Assembly: GCA_000711775.1 (NCBI GenBank)
Contig: ARYC01000757.1
Span: forward strand, 57,522 to 121,521
DNA length: 64,000 nucleotides
Reading direction: 5' to 3'
Source of the DNA: Oxytricha trifallax
Taxonomy: Eukaryota; Ciliophora; Spirotrichea; Sporadotrichida; Oxytrichidae
Position 1 is the stretch's first letter, and every line of letters starts with the position of its first letter. The notes beneath the pieces were generated by a model. The model was not told where the DNA came from. It ran no database searches and saw nothing but the letters and a program-made list of their open reading frames with translations. Made by a program: the position numbers and the translations under genes. Shown here one piece after another: positions 36,095 to 47,500 of the stretch.

Positions 36095-38924
36095 ATGGCA
36101 TTTTTAAAAGAAGACTCAGCTTTCACTCATGTAATAGCTATTGATTTTGGTACTGGAGCCTCTGGGTAAGTATTTTATAGAAAAAATAAGAGAGAATATA
36201 TATTAATATTGGAAACATGATATCTAGGGATTATTAAATTGAGTGATTTCCAATAATGAAATGGTGTTAATTTTTAATTAAATAAAATTAATTAATACAA
36301 TTTATATAATGGGGAACTTTTCAAATTTTGAAATAATTTAATACAAATATACAAATTCTCATCTTATATAATAATAATGATATAATTATTGGTGTTAATA
36401 AATGAATTTGTAGATATGGTATCGCTCCCAGAATCGTAGAGCCAGGACAAAAACCCAGAATTGAGGTGTTTAACCCATGCGATGATTCAGACGATCAAAA
36501 GACCTCAACTGCTATTTTATTCGATGATGATGGAAACTGTTTATACTATTATTTATTATATTTATTGATAAAACTTTATCGGATTCGGTCAGCACGCACT
36601 TTAGAGATATGCAGAAATGCTGGACGATGAAGAGACAGCGATGTTATTCTAAACCTATAAAATGCACTTGCTTCATATGGATCAAAATGCAAGGTCAGTT
36701 GACAATAGAGAACTCAACCTTATGAAAGTTATTTCTGAAAGTTTGAGGTACATCAGTGAGAATTAATTTAAAACTAAATAAATTAGTTTATCATAGTGAA
36801 TCTAAGCATGATATTAAGACATTTAAATTAATTGGAAACATACGAATAAAACCTTTTAAAGAAGGCATTGGAGAAATTGCAGGAGCAAATCGGTAAAGTT
36901 GTATCAACTAAAATCAGATGGGTTCTGACTGTGCCTGCTCTCTGGAGTGAAGAGCACAAGCATTTCATGAGAAAGGCAGCTATGAACGCAGGTATCATCG
37001 AAGACCTCAATGCACCAAATCTTTTGTTGTGTCTTGAACCAGAGGGAGCCAGTATTCAGTGCAGAGAAGACAGTGAGGATGTCCTTAAGAATCAGATGAT
37101 TAAGGGTACAACAGATTAAATTTCTAGAATTTTAGAGTAATACAATAGAGAAAGGTTCAAAGGAAACAAATTTTAACAATAATTTAATAATAATGTCGAA
37201 AATTGTTAAGTAAATTATAAAAGTACAACAGTGATGGTTTTAGATTGTGGTGGAGGCACAGTCGATATTACAATTCATAAATTGACCAGTAATCCAGATG
37301 AGAAATTCTTATGCGAGGAGTTGTTACCATCAAGTGGAGGATGTGAGTGGGGAAGCAAGTATGTTTTACAACAATTTTAATTATTTATTATATCATGCCT
37401 TCAAAGTATCATATAAATTCCGAATTATTGTATGTTGATCTCTACTTTGAATAATTCCTGGCTGATTTCTTTGGCGATGAGCTCTTTCAATATTACGATT
37501 ACATTGTTCGGTCATAATAAATTAATGTATATAGCAAAATATTTATTCAAGTATACAAATAGAACGCAATGGCTAGATTGGACATCTTAAAGCACTTCGA
37601 AATGTTGAAGAGGAAATTCAATCCAGGTGTTGAAGAGAGATCCAGATTGCAACTCAGCTACCTAGGTGAGGAACTATCTGCCACCAGACTAGGTGAACTA
37701 AACTATAATTTTTAAAAGTAAATAATGAAACAAGACAATAAATCTTGATCACTACAATTATAGGTTAAATCTGAAATATATACATTTGCTAAGAGTAAAC
37801 ATTAATAAATAATAAATTGAAAATATAGGGCTAAGTTTAGTTAAAGAACATAACAAAAAATTCGATGCATCCCTGCACATTAAGCAACGTGGTGCCTCCT
37901 CAATTGATCTACCTGCCCCATTAATGACATCATTTTTCAAGCCACTTTTTGATAATATCAAATTAATATCATTAAACAACTATTAGATACATTGTATTTA
38001 TAAAATTATAGTATCTTATTATTTATCAAATCAAAAGTGAAATAACTGATAGAACAGGCAGAGGGCAAATAATCCCCAGTAAACTTCATATTTATGGTGG
38101 GTGGTTTCTCAGAGAGTCCCTTCCTAAAATCAGAAATAAAAAAGAATTTCGAAGAGGGAAACAATATAAATGTTCTTGTTCCAAGAAGGCCACAGGTTTC
38201 AGTTATCAGAGGAGCTTGCATGTTCGGTCTCAATCCCCGTTCAATTACGTCAAGAATTTCAAAGATGACTTATGGTATTCTTATTATTATGTCAAGAATT
38301 AATTGAAATAATTTCATTGATTTTTATTTGTAAAATTTTGGTATTAATACACTTACAACATTCGATCCAACTCGTCATCCAGAAGAGAAGAAAGTAGTGA
38401 TTGAGGGAGAAGATTTCTGTGAAGATGTTTTCGATGCATTCGTACGCTTAGGAGAAGCTGTTGGCATTGATGAAGTTCATGTCAAAACTTATTGCCAATA
38501 ATTAAATTGTATTTAAGTAGTAGTTTAGTAAATCATCTTCAATTTATTAATTTATATTTAACGACAACTATATTCGCGAAAGTGTAAGCTAATTCATAGC
38601 TATTTGCTTTTATAAGATCTTTCCATATATATTTTCTCTTTTTATTGCCCAGTACGTGCTAGACAAACAGTTATGAGAATTATTTTCTACTGCACAGAGC
38701 AAGACAACGCGAACTTCGTGGACGACGAGTGCGTTCGTCAACTTGGAGAATTGTCAATTGATATTGGCAGACCTTTCCAAAGCGTGGATGATAAAACTGT
38801 GAAGGTCACTTTGTTGTTCGGAGCCACTCATATATACGCCACTGCCACTAACAGGGAGGGCACTGAGATAAGAAATTGTGAGTTTAAATTTGAGTGCGCA
38901 GGAGCAGCAGCAGCTTCTCACTGA
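36095..38924 (+). CDS. HSPA12-type Hsp70-like ATPase, with seven IESs
   Basis: ATG 36095 (MAFLKEDSAFTHVIAIDFGT). Hsp70/actin-fold ATPase motifs in order: phosphate-1 AIDFGTGASGYG, then RWVLTVPALWSEEHKHFMRK (very close to HSPA12 'VRWVITVPAIW'), phosphate-2 VLDCGGGTVDIT, adenosine motif FMVGGFSESP, and MTYGINTLTTFDPTRHPEEK, again HSPA12-like. There is no substrate-binding domain of classical Hsp70. Introns: 36166-36413 (containing an IES), 36756-36796 and 37527-37562, all GT-AG. IESs at 36262, 36534, 37360, 37698, 37956, 38274 and 38489 each lie between short direct repeats; removing them gives one frame to TGA 38922-38924. All segments are in order and on one strand (non-scrambled). HSPA12 proteins are atypical, poorly understood chaperone relatives. 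Confidence 0.9.
36262..36389. other. IES inside an intron, pointer TGGTGTTAAT
   Basis: 10-bp repeat at 36262-36271 and 36390-36399, both within the GT-AG intron 36166-36413. Excision would shorten the intron to about 120 nt. Confidence 0.75.
36534..36570. other. 37-bp IES, pointer AAACT
   Basis: Repeat at 36534-36538 and 36571-36575. Joining gives DDDGNFIGFGQHALQRY in frame. Confidence 0.85.
37360..37430. other. 71-bp IES, pointer TATGTT
   Basis: Repeat at 37360-37365 and 37431-37436. Joining gives WGSKYVDLYFEQFLADFFGD, the expected Hsp70-fold continuation after phosphate-2. Confidence 0.9.
37698..37830. other. 133-bp IES, pointer CTAA
   Basis: Short repeat at 37698-37701 and 37831-37834. 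Joining gives LGELSLVKEHNKKFDAS in frame. The pointer is short, so the exact limit could differ. Confidence 0.6.
37956..38023. other. 68-bp IES, pointer TATCAAAT
   Basis: Repeat at 37956-37963 and 38024-38031. Joining gives FDNIKSKVKQLIEQAEGK leading into the VGGFSESP motif. Confidence 0.88.
38274..38339. other. 66-bp IES, pointer GGTATT
   Basis: Repeat at 38274-38279 and 38340-38345. Joining gives KMTYGINTLTTFDPTRH, which matches the HSPA12 family. Confidence 0.9.
38489..38641. other. 153-bp IES, pointer TTATTGCC
   Basis: Repeat at 38489-38496 and 38642-38649. Joining gives VHVKTYCPVRARQTVMRI in frame with the last coding segment. Confidence 0.88.
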
Positions 38925-39115
38925 AAATCATAAAAAGAGCAGATGTTGAAAATAATATTAAGTTGTTGTTTTTATATAATAAATGCAATTTATATCACAT
39001 AAGTTACAAAATTAAACATAAGCTAGATACTTAATTATAAAATTAATGTTATAATAATTGAAATTTCTCTCACAAATCTCATGCTTTAAATCTATGACTT
39101 TACAAATATCATTTT

Positions 39116-40589
39116 TCATTATAAGAATATGGTTTTGATCAGACTGTTCTCTACTCTCGAGACCATATAGTAACCGTCTATGTTCTCTGTCTTCCTGCAT
39201 TGTGGACAAGACTAGAATACTTTTTGCATTTTAAAGTTGTGCATATTTAATAATCTCTATTCTATTTAATAGCAAATTAAAAAGACTCATTTTTCATGTA
39301 CCAATCTGTGATGCAATTTTCACAATATTAATGCATGCAAGGTAAGACTATGTTAACTTGTGAATTCATACAAATTGAGCACTCATTGTCCTCAGTGCAT
39401 TATTTTGCAATACTTCTAAGTTTTTCCATTCTTTAAACCATCACGAAATCTGTTTCTTCATCTTTCATCATTTTTGCATCTATGTTGAGATTTTTATCAA
39501 CTTCCTCTTTGATCTCTTAAATTGAGAAATAATAAATTCAATTAGTGTTATTTTAATGTATACCTTTATAAAGGAATTAATTTTTCAATTCGTATTAAAA
39601 CTCCTCGTCTTCCTCAATTTATAAACGACTAAAACTTGTACCCTCATCACTCTTTTTTAATTTTTCGTTGCCGCTAGATTCAGTAATATTTCGGTCATCA
39701 TATACATTTCTGCTTGATACTACTAGTTATGGAATTTCCACACTTTACCTTCTGATCTCTTGATTCGTTTCATCAAAAAATTTAATGAGTTCTTGCTTTA
39801 AGACGTGGAAATGGTATAAGTCTAGTAATCGCACTTTTATGAACTCCGATTAATCTTCATGCTATGAATCGAACTAAAAACAGACATATTAATAAAAAGG
39901 AATAACTTTTTTTAATGCTTAAAATAACAAAATGTAATACTTATGTGGATTAATGTGTATACTTACAAAAGTCAAGCAAATGCAAATCTAATCTATGTTT
40001 AATTTCTGATTTTGCTATGTGAAATCTGGTGACTACTTAGTTTAGTTTTGTTGTTGCTTTTTTAGTCCTAGTTTATTCATAAGAATCATTTTACTAATGG
40101 CGAGATTTCTGCTGAAAGATTGCTTCAAGTTAAAATCGCATTTAATCTAACTTATTCCAAATCTAGAATCTAACAAATGTTCGTTCTCACTATATAAATT
40201 CACAAAAGTTAAGAAATTCAATTTAGGATTTACTTTTTCGACATAAAATATGAAAATAATGACAATTTTGCTGAAGTTTTATCACAAAAGATTAATTTAA
40301 TTGTGAGAAATTGTTATATATTTACTAATTAACTTACAGTAAAAGGATATTTAAGTGGTCTACTTCAGCTTGAACCTATTCAATTGACTTATAAGTTCTT
40401 TTAAGAGTTTTTAGAGTCTAATTGTCGAAAACTTTCTCTGTTAAATCAATCTTTTCCCGAATACCTTTCAATATATTTTATAAATGCAAAAATATTTAAT
40501 TCAATAATCTTATGAGATATTTAAAGATAAATTTTATGAGAAAAATTGTTGATAATAATTAATTATTAAATTAATATGTTAGATCCCAT
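39116..40589 (-). CDS. RING finger protein (RNF141-like E3 ligase candidate)
   Basis: C-terminal C3HC4 RING: CSICMNSQVNIVLPCMHQYC then ENCITDWYMKNESCPQCRK. The CPQC half joins only after removing the IES at 39208-39281. After the RING comes ENIDGYYMVSRVENSLIK and TGA 39118-39116. Upstream exons: acidic/helical QEIRRQSVEI... to RLQIEEDEEFQYELKN, a 48-nt-class intron (GTATACATT...TTTAAG), HLLDSRFGISQIKCDF with a Q-rich tail, and IDLTEKVFDNQTLKTLKRT near 40440. The start is uncertain; ATG 40589 gives MGSNILI, a possible myristoylation site as in RNF141. A RING of this kind recruits E2 enzymes for ubiquitin transfer. Confidence 0.7.
39208..39281. other. 74-bp IES inside the RING, pointer AAGACT
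   Basis: Repeat at 39208-39213 and 39282-39287. Excision joins DWYMKNES to CPQCRKTEN on the minus strand, completing the zinc ligands. Confidence 0.9.
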
Positions 40590-41562
40590 TAATATTTAGA
40601 AATTCGATTTTATAATACTATAATATTATTCATTATTTTTTAATCTTTTCCAAAATATCCATTTAAATTGTAATAAATTTCATAATAGTGTATAAAATAT
40701 GAAATTAAAGTATAAGTCTAAATAAATGTTTAATACTTTAAAAGTATCTAGTATTTTTAATATCAAAATTTTAGCTATTTTAATATACACAAGTTATTAA
40801 ATGGCATAAAAATTCTATAAAGATAATGATTAGGCATTAATAAACTTTCAAAAAATATATCAATGTCATTAAAGAATTGTTAAAACATTGTAGGTTTTTT
40901 TAGCAATATTGGGGAATAATAGTATAATAAAATATCGGTTAATTATTTATAATATTAAATTCACAAAAATTAAATTTTAAACTTTTAATCATGATTATAT
41001 GAGAAAATAATGATTAAAATAAAAATACTTAAACATGTTGAAAATTATTGTCTTGTTTGATTGATGCAAAGAAAAAAAGAAGGTCTTTGCATCTATTTTT
41101 ATTATACTTCTATAATATTAGACTTTCAAGTTTAAAATTATCTTAATATAAAAATAGCATTTTATTCTTATTTAAATCAAAAGAATGGAAAAAGAAATTT
41201 AGATAAAAAATAAAATAAAGTAATAGTAATAAACTCTCAATAACTTGAAAGGAATTATAAATAATTAGATTACTTCTATTAAATCATCTTAATCTTTAAT
41301 AAATTGAATATTTTGGTAAATAATTACCAAATTTTTTTAGAAACTCAATGAAATTTAGTTAACAGTTAACCCCAAGATATTCTCTAATATTTTAGCTTTG
41401 ATTTGCTATAAACACAGTATGTTTGTAATTTTGTAAATAAGTAGATTATTATTGAAAATTCTTTATTCTTTTGATGGTATTTTTTTAAAGATAACTATAC
41501 TTAAATACCTGTGTGAATTAGTTACGTTAAATAAATTAATTAATAGTACTATTTTAATAATT
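40590..41562. other. AT-rich spacer between divergent genes
   Basis: No protein-like frame, no repeats resolved. Confidence 0.45.
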
Positions 41563-44500
41563 ATGGGCTGTAATTCCTCAAAACAAACTATTTATCTTAT
41601 CTCCGACGGTAAAAAGGTCAATGTCGATAAATGGGCCTCCAAGGACATTTAATTCTAGAAATCTTTAAAAAAATATTAAAAATAATTGTGTTAAATATGA
41701 GGGGTTTTGGGGGTTTTATTTGTAAATCAGCTACTATAACGAGCTAGACGGTGAGCCAGGTTGATAAACGCACTAGTAACAACACTCCCAATAGTAATGA
41801 TAAAATTTCATAGTAAACAAGTAGATTAACAAGCAAGTAAATACTATTTATAATCACTTGATCACAAAAATGAATATGATTTTATATATTAAAAATAGAT
41901 TAATTGATTTTTAATGAAAAAAGTAGAAATTGAATGAGAGAGTGAGCAGTCCAAACAGAAATCAATAAATAATTAACTATTTTAACCAGGCATCTATCAG
42001 GGACAAAAATAAGCCATTTATAGGGATAGTCACTGATCAGATACAGGATAAATCTTAATAGAGAAAAAGCAGTATCAGAAAAGGCAAAACTGCAGAAAAT
42101 TCACCCACCAGGGTCGAAAACGCTACAGATTTTTCTAATTTAAATTTATTAATTATGATTTAATAAAATAACGGTGCAATTATAATAAAACATCAAGAGA
42201 GTTATTTTAAAGATTAAATGAATAGGGGTAAAAAACAGCATTCTAAACGAAACGGAATTGATGATATTTCTGAGTAGGAATCTGCTCCTTTAAATATTAA
42301 ATAATTAGACCTATATTATATAAAATAATCAACAAATTGTTTTAAAAAATTTCTCTCCTAAACTGTAGATAATTAAAAACTCAGATAATTACAGAGTGAG
42401 TATTAAGCACGGAGGTACAAATTCTAGTAAATTCGATTAAGAATTCTCAAAAATATAAGGAAGTTCAAGACAAAATAAAAAGGCAATCCCAGACTTAGAA
42501 TATTCATTATAGAACCCTTTCAAACCGTTGAAATCATCTGCCAATGGAAACGGAAATTAATATTAAAACTACTCATAATTACAGTAAAGTACGATAAACT
42601 TTAATTCTAAGAAAGTTTCATCATAAAATTAGCTCACTTTATTTGCACCTCAATATTACCAGAAGATTGATTTCGTTCTATTTTAAATTTAATAATTAAA
42701 AATTTTAATTTTAATTTTTGATGTTTTTATTTAAACTAATTATATTAGAACCTATATAATAACAGGCATCTTAAAATTCAGGGAGTAGAAGTGATTTGCA
42801 AGAATATGAGTACACATTTCAAGCAAAAAATTCCCCTGGTAGAAAGAATCCCAATTAAAGGAGTACAAGTAAATTTTAATATCTCAAAAATCATAATTCC
42901 CCTATGCCATCACGGCTGGATGAATTTTATTTATAAATCTAATTTTGAGAATTATAAAACAATTAAAGTAGATTTATTTATTGATCTAAATATCTTTTGA
43001 TATATAATCAAGAGAAAATGAATTATAATTTGAGAAAATATTTCTGTTGATCTCCTTGTAATATAATTTTAATTAATGAGTTGAAGTTCAAAGACATGTA
43101 TGAAAATTAAAAAAGCAATAGAAACGAAAGTAACCATCAAATTAGTGGTTTAAACCACAATTTCCAGCCAAGTAAGATAAATAAAATTTATACATAAAAT
43201 AATTCACCTACAAGGTTAATTTAAGAATTTAAGAAGAAATCGCTCATGTAGCATGATAGCAGTCTTAATAACGCAAATTTCCAATAAAGCTTTAGTATTG
43301 AATATAATTTAATGGCTATGGGATCAAACACGCCCCCCCCATAATGTATATTTTTCTTTTTGTAGTCTGATAGAGTTTTTAACGCTGAGTAATAGTAGCT
43401 AATAAACTACTAGTGTGCGAGCAATAGCTTTCGAAATATAGCCCCAATAAGTTCACATTTTATATATAAAAATATAGTAAAAATTAGAAAAATATTTCCA
43501 ATTTTTCATAAAAATCTAATTTTTGCATAAAATACCAATTTATAGGATTTAATGAAAATTTAAAGAATTTATTTAATTTATCAAAATAATATCATAATAA
43601 ATTATTTAGACGGCAATAAAATTAACATCAAAATAATTTATTATGATATTATTTTGATAAATTAAATAAATTCTTTAAATTTTAATTAAATCCTATAAAT
43701 TGGTATTTTATGCAAAAATTAGATTTTTATGAAAAATTGGAAATATTTTTCTAATTTTTACTATATTTTTATATAAAAAATGAACTTATATGGCCATACT
43801 CGAAACATTGATCGCACACTAGAGTTATTAGCACTATAACTCAGCGTTAAAAACTCTATCAGACTACAAAAAGAAAAATATACATTATGGGGGGGGCGTG
43901 TTTGATCCCATAGCCAATTTAATATTTCATCGATAAATTTAAGAGAAAAAATGGACTGAAAAAATTCACAATTAATTTCATCTTATTTTTATTTTTTTTA
44001 AAAAAACTGGTAATATTTATTAAAAATTCTGAACCTAAATTAACACAAATATATTGTATTTAAGTAATAACCCTAGACCTTCAGATGCCAAAGATTGGTT
44101 CTATTAACAATAGAAAAAGTTGAAATTTGAGCAGCAAATGAAATATGATAACGGGAAGGTCATTATTATTGGTTAAATATAATTTAATTTTGAAATTATA
44201 GAAAAATAATAAAGCTCAATATCAAATCATTAGCAAAATTTGGACAATTCCAATGAGTCTTAAAAATTGGGCACATTTTAACGTCTCTATTTATGATATA
44301 AATACATTTAGCTCAAATCTATTTAATTTATACTTGAGCATTATTAATAATCACAACCTAATTAATAACAACAACAATATCAAGATAATCTAGAAAAATA
44401 AAATTATTTATAAAGATGATTTATAGACTCCTGGTAAATTAAATTCAAAATAATCAGCAATTTTATTTTTAAATTGTACTAAATTCATTACATAAGATTT

Positions 44501-47500
44501 TATTTTTACTATAATTTTTAAGTTTAGAGCAAACATAAGAAAACACTTATCAAACACTCAATAAAAATACAGAGATTAAAGCACATTTGATATTTTGAAA
44601 AAGAACTTCGATCTAAGCAAAGAATATGACTATATTTCCACTAATTGTAAGAATTTCTTAGTTCTTTAAATATCTCTATTCTCTATATTCATAACTTTTT
44701 CCTTTTTATTTCATGAATATAACTTTTGTTATTAACTTGTTTTTATAGTTGTAAATACTACTTTGAACAGCTCTTTTCACAAATCAGAGAGAAAATAAAG
44801 CAAAAGTAAAAATAATTAAGCACTTAAAAACTAAATGGATTAAGAATCAAAGCGACACTTAATTTAACAATAGCAAAAGGAATAATATTAATTGGAAAGA
44901 AATAATTTTGAGTTTCTTAGAAAAATATAATATCTCTGTTTTATTATTTTATTTAATTTTGTTAATAATAATATTGTATTTATCAAATTTAACTAATATA
45001 AAAAATAATGGGAGCTTATGAATAAGTTTCATTTTTTTATTTAAAATAAATATAAAATTTACGTAAAATCTTGCTTTAAGTTATTGTAGAAATACATTTG
45101 AATTTGGAAAATTAATAATAATTAAATTGAAAATCAATTAAATTATTGGCAGTTAAAGTTGGCCAATTTAAACGATCGAGGGCTTATTCGATAGGGAATT
45201 TAAAATTAGCTGGACTTTATTATTGGCGGTACTATTTTATCGCATCTCTGGAGCGAGATAACTCGACTTTAATTAAACCTAACTAAATTCATTAAATTGT
45301 ACCTTTACATTAAAGTCGAGTTATCTCACTCCAGGGATGCGATAAAATAGTACCGCCAATAGTAAAGTCCAGCTAATTTTAAATTCCCTATCGAATAAGC
45401 CCTCGATCGTTTAAATTGGCCAACTTTAACTGCCACGATTTTGATTTAATATTTATTTATTATTAATTTTCCAAATTCAAATGAATTTCTACAATAATTA
45501 TCCATTATTTATTTCAGTCAACATATACTAAATTTATGAATTGCAAATATATCAAAGAAAACATAACTTACTTTATCGCAAATTTATTTTTTCAAATAAA
45601 AAATAATTTTGTCGATAAAAACAGCAGCAGTAGAGCCTAATTAGAAAACAGACTTCCTTTTTAGAGAAATCAGAACTAGATTTAAGTGATAATGACGATA
45701 GCATTTATGATACTTTTCACACTTAAGGTATATTTTATTATGTTATAAATACTTATTCTTTTTTCTTGACTATTGTACATATTATTAAAGGAAACAATAT
45801 AAATGAGATACCTATAATAATTTAAGAACAGCCAGTATATCCATCGATAGAGGATATTGGTAATTAATAGAGAAAATCTATACTTCAATAACGAAAAAGA
45901 GTGTCAAGTGCTCGAGAGTCCAGAAGAATATCTCATGTTAGCTCTAATTTACTGCTAATTGATGATTCAAATCTCATTGCCTAACAAATTGAATAATATC
46001 TTTAAGAAATTTAATGCATAAACATGAGTTTTTTATTCATACTACTTGAATATTTCACATAATTTTTTTAATTTGATATTGAATAATAATCATAAATGCA
46101 GAATTCTTAGAGTAGCCAAACTAACCTGTAAAGTGAGCAAAATAAAACAATTAATAAAAAGACTTCAAGGTCTTTATCAAATGAAATTTTTATAATTATT
46201 AAATTTTTTAAAGGATATTAAATTTTATAATTTATCACTAAACCAAAAGAGTGGAGATAACGATAGTAGAAAAAGCGAAAATTTCATTTTACCTTAAATT
46301 AATATTTTTGGAGAATTTGGAGAAAAAACTGAAGTAGATAGTTTAAACATATCCACCTCATATCAGAAGCAAAATAATTAATAAAAATATTAGAAGGTAA
46401 TATAAATTCTCAGAGAGGGATATTTAAAGATCTCCTAATAATTTAATGTTAAATATATGATATTTTTCTAAATAAATCTTATAATCAGATACATGGGAAA
46501 CATTCAATTTTATTTAATTTTTAGCTTCTTCCTATTTCTTTTGCAAAATTAAAAGACTTTCATTTTGACTTAGATTAGATTATTTAGCCTATATTTAATT
46601 TAAGCAAAATAATAAAAGTAAGATGGCGAATCACTTGAGGGTCTCATAACACTCTATGAGATCATAAAATTATTATAAACAGCTTAATAATATCTAGCAT
46701 CAAAATGCAGCAAATTAATATATCAATACTATTATTGAAGTCCTCTTATTTATAAGAAGTAATTATATTAACTAATAACAAAGAAGGTAAAGTATTTAAA
46801 AGATTTACACTATATTATATAATTACCGATTTATAAAAATAAGCACATAATATTTTTTCAATAAAAATGTATAATTAAGAATATTACTGATTATTACTCT
46901 TAATCAAATATCTCATACAAATGATTAAATACTTGTAATAGAGTTATCCATATAAAATTAAGCGGAAAATTTATGAGGAATTATATTCATAAACGTAATT
47001 TTTTACGTTATTATTAACTTTGAAACAATTTTCTCTTTATATTTAAAACATTTCCCAATCAGTTCTTAAATCTCAATACTATTCAAGCTACTCTAAATCA
47101 TTTACACATTATTTAAATGCAGATGTATTTGGAAATCTAAATGTGGCGTTAAGAATGAGTAAAAATTTCCAGAATTAAAAAAAGGAACAAAATGTTTAAA
47201 TGGCTTCAATGACTGTGAAAGAATTAAAGCATCGCATGCAAGATAGAGCCATGTCAGAGAAAAATTCTCCCTAAAATGCCAATCTCCTTCCCAGTTTATA
47301 GGGAAGCGTAAATTTCTCGAACAAAGATATGCAGCAGTAAAACTCAATGAGTTTCAATTAAATGTTCAGCAAATTCAAGAAAGTTAATCATTAAAAGAAG
47401 CATAGCAGCTCCAATCAATTTAGCATCAAGATTATTGCTTTAAAATAAGATAAAACTAAAAGTTTTCAATATAATGTATTCTAAGCTATACTAATGTTAA

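Noticed and set aside
47102-47347. 81-codon minus ORF
   Set aside because: Antisense shadow of a long + exon of the N/Q/S-rich gene.
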